Assembly (NCBI GenBank): GCA_036365145.1
Contig: JAEOAD010000012.1
Span: 44,523,001-44,587,000, forward strand
Direction of reading: 5' to 3'
Length of the DNA: 64,000 nucleotides
Source of the DNA: Orientallactaga sibirica
Taxonomy: Eukaryota; Chordata; Mammalia; Rodentia; Dipodidae
In this document: piece by piece, positions 22,591 to 33,480 of the stretch
How positions within the stretch are numbered: position 1 is the first letter of the stretch
Layout: each line of letters starts with the position of its first letter
Translations under genes and position numbers: made by a program
Notes under the pieces: generated by a model
The model's database searches: none
What the model was told of the DNA's origin: nothing
Seen by the model: the letters and a program-made list of their open reading frames with translations, nothing else

Positions 22591-22922
22591 GGTGAAGTTC
22601 ACAGAGCAATTCCAACTCGAATGGTGTGATGAAATTATAAAAAATGTAAATAAAATAATGTGAAAATGTTATGATATTATGTAAGACTGACCCATCTATA
22701 AGAGAAATTAAAAGATTTTTATAAGCATTGAGATGCTTTACTGCAAGACTCAGAAAAGAGGACATTCATTAGATAATATTCATTCATTTCTTTACCCAAG
22801 TCGTACAAATATGTTTCAAGTATTGTATTAAAGTGGAGTTTACTGAAACATAAAACACAGTCCCTAGAGACTTAGCCTATCCTCCATAACTCTTGACTAC
22901 TCCCACAATTCATGACCCACAT

Positions 22923-23040
22923 TCCCCATTGATGAGGGTCCCTTTGGAAGAGGGAGGACAGGGAGGAGGATAATGGAGTCAACATTATGAATGTAAAATT
23001 AGAATAATATAAATAAATAAATAAGTGATAATAAAAAAGA
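22923..23040 (+). mobile_element. L1 3' terminal fragment (5'-truncated)
   Basis: A second copy of the family at 3684-3800: CCCCATTGATGAGGGTCCCT, GGGAGGACAGGGAGGAGG, ATGAATGTAAAATTAGAATA, then an AAATAAATAAATAA tail. The assignment to the L1 3' end rests on the G-rich tract plus tail. Confidence 0.55.
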
Positions 23041-23769
23041 TATGCTTAATCTCCAAAGGGTTGTAGACATGGATTATCATGTCCCACAAATGTATCTTGT
23101 ATGTTAATATAATTTATTTGGTTCAAAGTTCAAATTTTAGACCTCTAATATAATCTCTAGTTATCTACATGTTTTTTCACTCCTTTATAAAAAAAAGTTA
23201 GGTTAGTATGTAGAGAAGCAGGTTTTATCATGGTATCTTGGAACATATGTGTTCTCACTGACTCTCTTCCAACACTCCTCTCCCCCAGCCACCTTTCTGT
23301 TCTGGCTGGTTCTATTTCTTCCTCCCATTATACCCCATTTACTTTATTTTCACATATATTAACCTGCTTTAGTCAAACAGGCATATGCACTTATCTCAAA
23401 TGGCCACGTGATATAGTTTCTCCTTCCTGTAGCTAAATAAATGTTACATCATCTACATCCTCTTTATGACGCAGTTTGACTACAAGGCTCCTACAGTCAA
23501 GTCTCCTTGCAAGTTGTGGGAATACCATTCATACCACTACTGAAGTATTGGTATATTTGTCTCAAGTTCCGTTTCTGCTGTGTTTACTTCCCAGGTAGAC
23601 CACATTCATTTCTACTTCCTGATTTTGCTTTGTTGGATTATAATTTGCCAAAACACAGCTTTGTCACACCAGCACTGAGGCCTGATCTGAGTCAATAAAG
23701 TAACTCAGGCCTTATCAGCAAGTGGCTCCATGACTTTCTGGTGCCTGCTGTTTTTCTTTCTTTCTTTTT
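23041..23769. other. Unique sequence, no recognised feature
   Basis: The short open frames at 23230-23436 and 23507-23698 have no recognised homology. Confidence 0.4.
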
Positions 23770-24290
23770 TTTTACAGTTATAATTTTACCCTCAGTGCAC
23801 TCTCGTTTTATCTCCCTCTCACTCCTACTGAATCCTTACATATTCCCAACTATACTGTCATCTACTCACCCACCTTCATGTCTTTGTATTTTTTTGTGTG
23901 TGGTGGGTTGCTGACGTGAGCATGGGTGTGGAGTTATTTAATGAAGCATGATGTGTAACTTTCCAGAGACTACATTACTGAAGAAAGTGACCACTCCCCA
24001 GAAGCCATTAATTATAATTAGTTCCTCAGGGTTTTCTGAGCCCCTCCCACATCCATGATGAAATTTTGATAGGCTCAATCTTGTACATCTGCTTTGAATC
24101 ATGAGTCCTAGAACTCTGACAATATCATGTCTGGGAAACAGGATATAATAGCACTTCTCTCTACCCTGCAGCTCTCACATTCTTTCTTGCCCTCTATAAC
24201 GATATTGCTTGTGTCTTTGACAGAGTGACTTGGATGTCACACGTGAGGTAGGCTCCTTCCAGTGGGAACTTTCTATCCTGATTGTAGCTT
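23770..24290 (-). mobile_element. L1 3' UTR fragment
   Basis: TGGTGGGTTGCTGACGTGAG, GAAGCCATTAATTATAATTA and CCCACATCCATGATGAAATT are read in the order of a rodent L1 3' UTR on the minus strand. Non-coding. Confidence 0.6.
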
Positions 24291-24342
24291 CCTTAGGAAG
24301 TTTTAAATGGAAAATAGGCTCATTAAGATTCAGAAAATTCTG

Positions 24343-24931
24343 AACTGGAGATATGGCTTAGTGGTTAAAGCACTTGCCTGTGAAGCCTAAGGTCCCATGT
24401 TAAACTCTTCAGATCCCATCTAAGCCAGACACCCAAGGGGCACTCAAGGTCATTGTTGCAGTCAGGTTCACATTGCTGGCAGAAATCACCAAGCCAAGAG
24501 CAGCTTGTGGGGGTAAAAAATAAAGGGTTTATTTTGGCTTACAGGCTCAAGGAGAAAGTCCACGATGGCAGGGAAAAACGATGTCATGGGCAGAGGGTGA
24601 ACATCACCTCCTGGCCAACATCAGGTAGACAACAGGTACAGGAGAGTGTGCCAGACACTGGCAAGGGAAAACTGGCTAACATATCTGTAAGCTTGCCCCC
24701 AACAATACACTGCCTCCAGGAGGCATTAATTCCCAAATCGCCATCATCTAGGAACCTGGCATTCAAAACACCTAAGTTTATGGGGGACACGTGAATCAAA
24801 CCACCACAGTCACACCCGTGCACAAGGGGGCACAAGTGACTGGAGTTCAATTACAGTGGCTGGAGGCCCTGGTGCACCAATTCTCTCTCACGCTCTCACT
24901 CTTGTTCTCTCACATTAAAAATAAATAAATA
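24343..24931 (+). repeat. tRNA-derived SINE interrupted by a MaLR LTR
   Basis: The left part is 24343-24453 (AACTGGAGATATGGCTTAGT ... CCAGACACCCAAGGGG). The right part is 24809-24931 (GTGCACAAGGGGGCACAAGT ... AAAAATAAATAAATAA). The two rejoin into one SINE. Its own duplication, ATTCAGAAAATTCTG at 24328-24342 and ATTCAGAAAATTTTG at 25093-25107, lies outside the B1 that follows. Confidence 0.9.
24454..24808 (-). mobile_element. MaLR (ORR1-like) solo LTR inside a SINE
   Basis: The minus strand runs TGTGGTGGTTTGATTCACGT ... GAACCTGACTGCAACA, with the AATAAA-like signal before the end. The flanking 5-mers GTCAT (24449-24453) and GTCAC (24809-24813) match at 4 of 5. The open frames at 24453-24850 are LTR shadows. 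Confidence 0.85.
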
Positions 24932-25092
24932 AGCCGGGTGTGGTGGTGCACGCCTTTAATCGCAGCACTCAGGAGGCAGAGGTAGGAGGATTGCCATGAG
25001 TTCGAGGCCACCCTGAGACTACATAGCTAATTGCAGGTCAGCCTGGACCAGAGTGAGACGCTACCTCAAAAAACCAAAAAAAAAAAAAAAAA
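24932..25092 (+). repeat. B1 SINE inserted in a SINE tail
   Basis: GCCGGGTGTGGTGGTGCACG, GAGGCAGAGGTAGGAGGATT, GACCAGAGTGAGACGCTACC and poly(A). It is little diverged. It sits between the AATAAATAAAT tail of the preceding SINE and that SINE's downstream target duplication. Confidence 0.93.
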
Positions 25093-25109
25093 ATTCAGAA
25101 AATTTTGTT

Positions 25110-25138
25110 TGAGGCTAGAGAGATGGCTGAGTGGGAAT
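25110..25138 (+). repeat. Truncated tRNA-SINE head
   Basis: GAGGCTAGAGAGATGGCTGA is the SINE head only. The rest is absent. Confidence 0.5.
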
Positions 25139-25244
25139 GAATGGAAGGGTCCTGAAGACTCAGAAAGGAAACAATTTGCAGATCTTGTGAAGCTACTGAA
25201 ACTTACAAGAGCTGCAAGGCCCTTCCCCAACATTTCAGAAGTTT

Positions 25245-25579
25245 TGTTGTTTTGAACAAGATGTCCCCCATAAACTCATGTGTTTTGAATATTTGGTCTC
25301 CAGGGGTCAATGGGAAGGAGGTTCCTTGCTCAAGGTGTATTTCTATGGGTGATTTTAGGAGAATTATAGACAGATCTCTCTTGCCAGAGCTCAGCTCATT
25401 TTCTTGCTGCTATTTTCCACATGAACTGGCAAAATGTGATGTCAAGCCTTCATTCCACCTTATTTTCCTGCCATCTTGAAGATTCCTCCCAAGACTGTAA
25501 GCCAAAATAAACCCTTTCTTCATGTCAACTGCTTTTGATTGGGTATTTTTGTCCCAGCAATGGGAAGTTAACTACAACA
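25245..25579 (+). mobile_element. MaLR (ORR1-like) LTR
   Basis: AAGATGTCCCCCATAAACTC, CTGTAAGCCAAAATAAACCC (polyadenylation signal AATAAA) and a CCCAGCAATGG...ACTACAACA end. It is the same family as the LTR at 51474-51824. No target duplication is visible. Confidence 0.8.
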
Positions 25580-26640
25580 GGAAGATTAAATTATGGGAGG
25601 GAGAGAAGACTCTCCTACAACAGAGCTACTTGCAAATCATGTATTGAGATCAAGGGATGTAGCCTCTGTGAGTGGTCACTATTCTGAGGTGGGCCTTCAG
25701 TGATACAGCTGTCTTTGAGCCATTCACGCTCCTGCAGGTAACCCCTCTCCTGAGGTCCATAAGTAACAATACACTCATTTGTTCACCAAGATATATTTTT
25801 GTGTAATAGCACAGACAATAGCGATGAGCCTCCAATAGTCACTAGTATGAGTGCTTTGACAAGTTTTGAGTTTCTGCTGTAACTGCCACGTGCTACAAGA
25901 AAAAAAAAAAAACTAAAGATGAGAAGAGCACTAATCTATGTGTAAAAACATCAATATTTAGAAAGCATCTGGATATCGTAACCATTTGTTAAAACAACAG
26001 TAGTAGCATCTCTTCTCCTCTGATAGGGTCTATAACCTTCAGTCCATGGGCCTTGGACCATTTATAGAACCAAGCATGAATTCCCTCCTGTGGAGCAGAC
26101 TTCAAATGTAATTTAAAAACAATTGACTAGCCCCATAGCAATCATGTCACTCTTGCACCAAAGGCCACATTTTGCCTGGCAGGTGGGTATTGTAACATGC
26201 AGAATCCACAGCTGTGCCAGGCCATTGATGTCTTTTCTCTCTCAGCAGCCTTCATATCACCTTCCTGGTACTATGAAAGCTAGCCAGCCTGGAAGAAGCT
26301 TCCATCTTAGTTCCATCTTGAGTTCATTATGTACTATGATGATGAAACCATATCTTTACCAATAGGATCTTACTATGTAGTTTTGGTGAGCAAAAGCGAT
26401 GACAATAGTCTGTAGTGTTTGTGGCCCTCTGGGAACTTAGTGACCAACAACTCCTAGGGTGATATTCCACATGACTTCTGAGAGAAGAATTATCCATCTA
26501 TGCAGGGTGGTCCCTTCATATTCTTTGAAATTATATTAAGCTTATAATTTGTATTTTCCTATGGTTCATATGGTTCTTTCTTTGAATGACTCCCTGCCTT
26601 CTAACTCTTCCTCCATGCCTCCATTACTGATTATGAATTA
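25580..26640 (-). mobile_element. L1 3' UTR, long fragment
   Basis: GCCTCTGTGAGTGGTCACTA, CCTCTCCTGAGGTCCATAAG, CTTCAGTCCATGGGCCTTGG, GAAAGCTAGCCAGCCTGGAA and GATATTCCACATGACTTCTG occur in rodent L1 3' UTR order on the minus strand. The small open frames inside are not genes. Confidence 0.65.
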
Positions 26641-26779
26641 AGTTTGGATGGAGAATGGCAAGGATGCCCCTTTTTAAATTTCTTGTAGCTCATTTGGAAA
26701 CAGAAATGCAGATGGAAACATTTCTTTACTTATTTCATTTCAGTATCTTCTAAAGCTAAGTTTTAAAAAATAATTTTAA

Positions 26780-27052
26780 CACGTGTGGGTGTATACACAC
26801 ACATGCCATGGTGTGCATGTAGCAATCAAAGTTGACCTTATGCCACATTCTTTGACAAGATCTCAGGAAGCTGCAAAGGCCTCTGAGATTTGGAATCTCC
26901 TGGCTCCACCTCCTATTGCCATAGCCTGTGCTGGGCTCACAGACACATATGCAGCTTTACATCCAGTGTTATGTTGGTACTGGGGAATTGAACCTGGGGC
27001 AATAGGCATTGTAAGAAGCACCTTTAACTTTTGAACCATCTCCTAGTTTCAA
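26780..27052 (-). repeat. B4-like SINE
   Basis: A degenerate GT/CA start, a B1-like GGCTCCACCTCCTATTGCCA and a tRNA end GGGGAATTGAACCTGGGGCA ... GAACCATCTCCTAG. Confidence 0.65.
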
Positions 27053-28418
27053 TCCAATTTTTTTTGTTTGTTTTTCTGATCTCAGTAATTGGGTCTAAAA
27101 TTCTCCAGTCTCCAGAATATCTCCCACTGAAATGTTGGTAAAATAGTTTAACAAGTAATTCTAGGGTGGCAAAGTTCAACAGGCCTAATTGTATACATGT
27201 AGTTATGCAAAATATATGGAATTAAACTTAGCTGTAATTCTCAGAATCAAGCTGAGAAACAAGTTTACATCTTTCATCCTTAAACACAAATATACAACAA
27301 AAACGAAGACCCAAAGTGCCAAATTCCTCACAGCAATCTACTCACTGATTTTCAACAGCCATTAGAAACATTATTGGTAGTGCTCTATTACCCATTGTGT
27401 TAATAGAGGATTGGCCTTATTTTCAGCTGCACTTAATAAGTACTTGATTTAATACAGAAATAATGATCATGTCACTATTCCTCTATTTTATGCATCATTC
27501 TGTAACCTTGTTTGCCAATAAAGGCTCTCATCAGAAACTGTATGAAAGAGGAAGATTGTTATCTTAATATATATCCAAAGCTTGATATTTAGTACTGGCT
27601 ATTTTTGACATCTATAGGACAAGAAACAGATGATAAATGTTGAATATATTAGCTGACACATGGGATTATGCCAGGTTCTGAATACACAAGAAAGGTAAAT
27701 TAAATATTTGAATGTTGAATATATAAGAAGTAAGCTTGAAAATAAGTTTTACACCAGAATATTCCATGTAGAAAAGCAACAGATTAGATGTGAAGAACAA
27801 ATCATTGGAGTGCTATTGTCTAACTGTAACACAAATCTATAATTATCACAAAATATGAATGCTTTTGTATTTTTTTGAATGCATTCATATTTTGGATTTT
27901 TAAAAGAAACATACAAAGAGTAAAAGGAATAGTGACTATACATTAAGAATAGAACCAAAATATGTGCTGGCTGAGGCACAGTCAGACTTGATATTTGGTT
28001 ATGTAGCAACATTGATAGGAACCGCTTTACCCTTTATTCACCACACTCTCAAATTCAAACAAGTACTTCATATATTTGAGTAGGATATCAAAGATGGTAT
28101 TTCTAGGTTGTGATAGCAACATCAGAAGAATTTCATCCAAACTTACTGCAAACCTTGTAAGATTACTGCATCTCAAGTGAGAAATTATTATGTTAAGCAA
28201 GCAAGGATATAAAATTAAAACTGTCATATGTATTATGTCAAAAGCTGGTGCCACTATTAATCTTCTAGATTGGGCATTTAGTTATTTGTGTATGCCTGAA
28301 AAAAATCTTCCTGGAAAGGTAATAAGTGAACTGAAATATGAAGAAAAGTGGAAGTGGTGGGGAGGGTGAAGTAAAAAGAAAGTTTTGGGGCAAAAGGGCA
28401 GCAGAGCCTCGCTCAAAT
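27053..28418. other. Unique AT-rich sequence with one strong hairpin
   Basis: No repeat family is recognised. A perfect 14-bp inverted repeat lies at 27849-27894. The open frames on the minus strand (27749-28012, 28027-28254) have no recognised homology. Confidence 0.4.
27849..27894. repeat. Perfect 14-bp inverted repeat, 18-nt loop
   Basis: CAAAATATGAATGC at 27849-27862 and its exact complement at 27881-27894. The loop is T-rich. Function is unknown. Confidence 0.9.
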
Positions 28419-28428
28419 ATCACTAAGT

Positions 28429-28690
28429 CGGGCTGGAGAGATGGATCAGCGGTTAAGGTGCCTGCCTCCTAAGCCTAAGAATACCGGTTCCAATCTCCAG
28501 GTCCCACATTTAGCCAGATGCAAAGTAACACAAGGGCACAATGCTGCACTTGACCACAAGGGGACGCACGCATCTGTATTTTGTACGCAGCAGCTGAGAG
28601 GCTGCTGGCAAGCCCATCTCTATCTGTCTTCCTCTCCCACTCTCTCTGTCTGTCTCTCTCGGTGTCTCTCTCAAAAAAAAAAAAAAAAAA
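28429..28690 (+). repeat. tRNA-derived SINE, long subfamily, young
   Basis: CGGGCTGGAGAGATGGATCA head. The body carries an extra segment (CAAGGGCACAATGCTGCACT, CCACAAGGGGACGC) absent from most copies, then (CT)n and poly(A). A perfect 10-bp duplication, ATCACTAAGT, lies at 28419-28428 and 28691-28700. Confidence 0.93.
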
Positions 28691-28782
28691 ATCACTAAGT
28701 TTAAGAGCATTGAGAGTGGCACAGAGACAGAGGAAAAGTCGAGCAGCAAGGCATGGATGGTCATTTTCAAAGGTCTTATTTG

Positions 28783-28929
28783 GGGCTGGAGAAATGGTTT
28801 AGCCATTAAGGTACTTGCCTATGAAGCCTACGGAACCAGGTTCCATTCCCCAGAACCGAGGTAAGCTAGATGCACATAGTGACACACAGGTCTGGCATTT
28901 GTTTGCAGTGGCTGGAGGCCCTGGTGCTC

Positions 28930-28967
<38 letters not shown>

Positions 28968-28988
28968 TAAAGAAAATATTTAAAAATT
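28783..28988 (+). repeat. tRNA-derived SINE with target duplication
   Basis: GGGCTGGAGAAATGGTTTAG ... (CT)n ... CATAAATAAAG. The flanks AAAGGTCTTATTTG at 28769-28782 and AAAGGTCTTGTTTG at 28989-29002 match at 13 of 14. Confidence 0.93.
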
Positions 28989-29002
28989 AAAGGTCTTGTT
29001 TG

Positions 29003-29536
29003 TAAGCTCTCTCGAATATTTTGATCCTATGAGCAATGGTCCTGTTGTAAATTTGGAAGTAAAAGATGTCATGTTGAACCTTGTATTTCCTAAAACATTG
29101 GGTCTGCACTGTACAGAAAAAATATAATGCTTTCAGTGTTGGGTATGGGATATTAACACAGCAAGAGAGGCAATGGGTTTTGGACAAGAACAATAACAGT
29201 AGAGAAGGAGGATATTGAGAAATGTCTTATAGGTAAAATTGGTTCATGGTATGAAGCTATTTTGGAAGAAAATGTCACAAATACTTAAATTTCTGTTCTG
29301 GATGTTAAAAGAGGTTACAATGAAGAGATGAAATTTGGGTGAGGAATAATCAATAATTTGGTGATGTTAACTGGAAATTACTTTCACATATACAAATAAG
29401 GATGAAGTACCCTAGTTGGGAGGCAGTTTGGGACTTCAGAAAATTCAAATTATAGACATAAACTTGTACATGGTTTGAAAATATTTAGCAACAGAATTGG
29501 TACACGTTTGGACATGTTTTAACCTGGTGATCTTTT
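29003..29536. other. No recognisable feature
   Basis: AT-rich, with nothing recognised. Confidence 0.45.
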
Positions 29537-29550
29537 GGGCTATGTTTTTT

Positions 29551-29554
29551 AAAT

Positions 29555-29593
<39 letters not shown>

Positions 29594-29797
29594 TTAGCAA
29601 CAGACAGAGCGAGAAAGAGAGAGAAAAGGGAGGGAGAGAATGAGTGCGCCAGGACCTCCAGCCACTGCAAATGAACTCCAGATGCATGTGCCAACTTGTG
29701 CATCTGGCTTACGTAGGTACTGGGGAATCGAGCCTTGAACCGGGGTCGTTAGCCTTCACAGGCAAGTGCTTAACAGCTAAGCCATCTCTCCAGCCCT
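29551..29797 (-). repeat. Young tRNA-derived SINE, first of a serial pair
   Basis: A (TTTA)n tail and a full reverse body with GAACCGGGGTCGTTAGCC. The flanks GGGCTATGTTTTTT at 29537-29550 and 29798-29811 are a perfect 14-bp duplication. Confidence 0.95.
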
Positions 29798-29814
29798 GGG
29801 CTATGTTTTTTTAA

Positions 29815-30011
29815 ACAATTGTTAATTTATTTATTTGAGAGTGAGAAAGAAGCAGATAGAGAAAGAGAGAGAATGGGCACACCAGGGCCTCCATCCACTG
29901 CAAACGAACTCCAGACACATGGACCACCTTGTGCATCTGGTTTACCTGGGTCCTAGAGAATCGAACTTGGGTCCTTTGGCTTGCAGGCCAAAAGGCCATC
30001 TCTCCATCTCT
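29815..30011 (-). repeat. tRNA-derived SINE, second of a serial pair
   Basis: TTAATTTATTTATTTGAGAG, CCACTGCAAACGAACTCCAG and AAAGGCCATCTCTCCATC. It is flanked by the target copy at 29798-29811 and a third copy, GAGCTATGTTTTT, at 30012-30024. The tRNA part carries a deletion. Confidence 0.9.
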
Positions 30012-30024
30012 GAGCTATGTTTTT

Positions 30025-31209
30025 GAGAATTTTCTCAAAAGTCCTTTGTTAAGTTCACGTTCCCTGGGAGAGAAAAATTTACACAATTGGAGGTTTGTAG
30101 AATGTAGATAAAACAGCAAATGTAGTTAGACAACTGAGATTATTATCCAGAGTCTATGGAAGTGCAAAGAGCAGATTCTAACTAGAAAGAGGTATAGATG
30201 AAGTCATGGAATAAGCAAGGATGTCTAGGGATACCAGCTGTCAATGAGGTCGTGTCTAAAAGCAGCTTAAGTGAGAGAGGCTTGAGCTGAGAGTGCACTG
30301 CACTTTAATTATTAATCAAAGGTAGAATCATTATAGATGGCACAGGTACTCTATCAGCATGTGTGGGGTGGGGGAGTGGAAAAGAAGCTCATTGTGAGGT
30401 CAAGGAGCTTGTACACTGAGGACTCTGAGCAGCAGTGAAGAGGAACGGTGAAGGGCTGCCAAAGTAGAGAAGCAGCTCATATGCTACTTCCTTGCTTAGG
30501 GAAAATCAAAGAATCAAGAGAATATGCTGTTCTAGGAGTTTTAAAGAAATGATCTGAATAAATCCGCTGGATTCTTGCAATTTTCTATCTCAAATTTTAT
30601 GTAGCACAGTTTTGAGGACTTTGAATATCTCACATTTCAACTGATATTACATGCATTTCTCCAACTAGCATCCCCCACATACTCCAGCAAATATAGCACA
30701 GAAAATATCTTTTTTGACAGTTCTGATTATTAGGAAGAAGTGAAGCCAGTCACAAGATATTTCCTAGAGGTTCTTGGACAGAGAAAGGAAATATAATTAA
30801 GATGTTGAATAATTTAGTGACGTAGACTCTCCAGAGCATATCTACTTTTACTGCTGTTGCTATTTCCAGATCCTATTTTCCAGCCAGCGATTTTTTTTCA
30901 TGAGTTTCAATATTCACTTGAAACCTGAATCATTCTCTGAGCTCCAGCTCTAAAATGGAAAGTAGGGCTTTTCCCTCCACCTGAAACTCACTTGAAAGAA
31001 CTAGTGCTGCTGTGTCAACAGCTTTCAAGTATTATGGGGGCTGAAGCAAAGGAAACGCTTGCAGAATAATGTAATAATTTCTAAGGCAATGGTTACCTGA
31101 TTTATCCTGTTAATTCAATGCTACAATTTCAGGTCCCAGATTGAAAAGTTATTGAGATATACAACATGACCTTGGTAAAAAACCTCTAATAAGAAGTGTG
31201 CTATCTTGG
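30025..31209. other. Unique sequence, no recognised feature
   Basis: SINE-free, with moderate GC in places. No coding or RNA signal is recognised. Confidence 0.4.
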
Positions 31210-31388
31210 TCAGGGTGCGGTGGCACATGCCTTCAATCCCAGCACTTGGGAGGCAGAGCTATGTAGGAAGATCGCCGAGTTAGAGGCCACCCTGAGACTA
31301 CATTGTGAATTCCCGGTAAGCCTGAGCTAGAGTAAGACCCTACCTCAAACAAACAAACAAACAAACAAACAAACAAACAAACAAACAA
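31210..31388 (+). repeat. B1 SINE with (CAAA)n tail
   Basis: CAGGGTGCGGTGGCACATGC, GAGGCCACCCTGAGACTACA and AAGACCCTACCTCAAACAAA, then about 11 CAAA/ACAA units. The small insertion GCTATGTA in the middle is unusual. Confidence 0.93.
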
Positions 31389-31671
31389 AGAAGTGAGCTG
31401 TCTTGAAATGAATTATTGACAGCATCTGAACTATGGTAACTGAAAATTAAGTAGGAAGGAAAATATTTACACACAAAATTCTGCTGATTAACATAACTTA
31501 CTTTTAATATTATGTCGATGCTACCAAATTCTATTTTTCTCCTAATGCTTACATTTTTTTCCTGGTTTTAAAACACAGTTCTTATTTGGTCTCTTAGTGT
31601 TTGTATCATTCATTCCATCATGATATTCTCCAAAATGCTTCCTGTATTTTTTGATGTAGTTATAAAAATAC
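31389..31671. other. No recognisable feature
   Basis: AT-rich sequence. Confidence 0.4.
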
Positions 31672-31805
31672 TTTTTTTATTAGTTATGTGTATATACAGC
31701 CATGATGGTACCATCATTAGCCTTCTCCCTGTCCTCCCCCCATGGGTAATGTGGGTCTTGCCTAATGAGAGTAGCCACCAGTTATGCAGGAGAGGCAATG
31801 ACTCT
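31672..31805 (-). mobile_element. L1 3' terminal fragment
   Basis: A T-rich start, TACAGCCATGATGGTACCAT, TTCTCCCTGTCCTCCCCC (reverse of the G-rich 3' tract) and GGTAATGTGGGTCTTGCC. It is read as the minus-strand L1 end. The open frames at 31610-31903 cross it and the next SINE. Confidence 0.5.
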
Positions 31806-31991
31806 TTTTTGCAAAGAGGGAGGAAGAAAGAAAGAAAGTATGGGCATGTCAGGGCCTCTTTCGACTGCAAATGAACTTCAGATCCATGTGCCATTTTCTG
31901 CATCCGGCTCTACATGGGTGCTTCTGGGAAATTGAATCCAGGACAGCAGGCTTTGCAAAAGCACTTTTCCAACGAACCATCTTCACAGCCT
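31806..31991 (-). repeat. tRNA-derived SINE, old
   Basis: TATGGGCATGTCAGGGCCTC, TGCAAATGAACTTCAGATCC and ACGAACCATCTTCACAGCC. Confidence 0.75.
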
Positions 31992-32018
31992 ACGTCCTAA
32001 ATTTTTCAAATACTTCTG

Positions 32019-32411
32019 TATGCCAGTTTTCTCATTACTCTGATAAAATACCTGATAAAACAACTTAAGGAAGGAAGGGTTTATTTTGGCTCCCAAGTTG
32101 AGGGTACAGTCTCACCGGGAAGAGAAGTCATAGTGGCAGGACATGCAAGGCAGCAGTTAACATTTTGTCCACATTCAGGAAGCAGAGGTAGAAATTAATA
32201 AATGGTTTGTTTTCCTCTCTCTCTCTCTCTTTTCCTTCTACTCATTCTGGGACCATTGGATGGTCCTTCTATTCATTCAGCCCATCGTATGTCATTGCCC
32301 ACATGCAGGGTATGTCTTCCCTCTTAGTGATCTTTCTGAAAATACCTTTATAGGTATTTTCCATGGTGATCCTAAATCCAGTCAGGTTCACAATAAGGAT
32401 TGATCATCACA
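32019..32411 (-). mobile_element. MaLR LTR (MT-like), old
   Basis: Reverse MaLR: CATTACTCTGATAAAATACC, AAGGAAGGAAGGGTTTATTT and ACCATTGGATGGTCC, ending ATTGATCATCACA, the reverse of a TGTGATG start. A short (CT)n tract sits at 32215-32230. Confidence 0.65.
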
Positions 32412-32815
32412 CTTTTCTTGGTAAAATGTTGGTTTACAAGCTCTTATAGGTGGAATAATTCACAGGCTCATGAAGATATCTGCATGACAATCCCAATGTA
32501 TGAAGTTGGTGTATCATATGGCAAAGGGGAATTAAGATTGCAGGTAAAATTACTTTATTAGAATAAAATAAGCTTTAAAATTAAGAGGCTATTCCAGATT
32601 CTCCAGTGAGACCCAATGTAATTGCCAAGGTTCATAAAACATGAAGGAAGGGGCAGAAAAGGAATCAGAGCTAGAGATATTTTCATATGTTACTGTGCTG
32701 CTTGCTTTGAGGATGGAGGAAGGGACTTTGAGCCAGAGAATGTCAGTGGCCTCCACCACATGGAAAAGGCTATAAAACATTCTCTTCTGGACCCCTGGCA
32801 GCAACACAGCCCTTA
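32412..32815. other. No recognisable feature
   Basis: Unique-looking sequence. The open frames at 32589-32816 on both strands are short. Confidence 0.4.
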
Positions 32816-32829
32816 AACATCTTGCTTCT

Positions 32830-33117
32830 CTTTTTTTTTTTTTTTTTTTTTTTAGGCAAGCCCAACAGACTGGCTTTTTTTTTCCCTATGTGAAAGAGTG
32901 AGAGCAAGAAAGAGAGAGAGAGAGAGAGAGGGAGAGTTGGTATACCAGGGCCTTCAGTGACTGGAATCAAACTCCAGACACTGCGCCCCCTGTGAGCATG
33001 TGTGACCTTGTGCACTTGGTCACCTTGTGTCTGGCTTATGTGGGACCTGGAGAGTAGAACATGCGTCCTTAGTCTTCACAGGCAAACACCTTAATTGCTA
33101 AACATCTCCCATGCCCT
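32830..33117 (-). repeat. tRNA-derived SINE, long subfamily
   Basis: Poly(T) with a small insertion, a GA tract, GCGCCCCCTGTGAG, then the reverse head AAACATCTCCCATGCCC. The flanks AACATCTTGCTTCT at 32816-32829 and AACATCTTGATTCT at 33118-33131 match at 13 of 14. Confidence 0.85.
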
Positions 33118-33285
33118 AACATCTTGATTCTTAACAGAGTACTAACTATATTAAATGTCTGAGTTCTATAACAGTAACATAATATAGTTGTTTTGGTGTA
33201 AATAACTAATCAGTTAAGCTTTACCACAGAAGTAATAAAATATTAATATGCAAGCTCTTATGTATGGTCTTCCAGCAACTTTTTG

Positions 33286-33463
33286 TTTTTTTGTTTGTTT
33301 GTTTGTTTCGAGGTAGGGTCTCACTCTAGTCCAGGCTGACCTGGAATTCACTCTGTAGTCTCAGAGTGGCTTTGAACTCATGGTGATCATCCTACCTCTG
33401 CATCCCAAGTGCTGGGATTAAAGGTGTGTGCCTAAAAGGTGTGTGCACCACCACACCCGGCTT
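33286..33463 (-). repeat. B1 SINE with target duplication
   Basis: A (TTTG)n tail, GAGGTAGGGTCTCACTCTAG, then the reverse B1. The flanks CTTCCAGCAACTTTTTG at 33269-33285 and CTTCCAGAAACTTTTTG at 33464-33480 match at 16 of 17. AAAGGTGTGTGC is duplicated in tandem near the head. Confidence 0.95.
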
Positions 33464-33480
33464 CTTCCAGAAACTTTTTG

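Noticed and set aside
22384..22765. Open frames rich in K, R and E on the minus strand (also at 20891-21516)
   Set aside because: They are translations of the polypyrimidine microsatellites and carry no unique sequence.
29551..29797. Regularly spaced repeats as a CRISPR array
   Set aside because: The repeats here are dispersed SINEs and microsatellites in eukaryotic DNA. No repeat-spacer pattern exists anywhere in the window.
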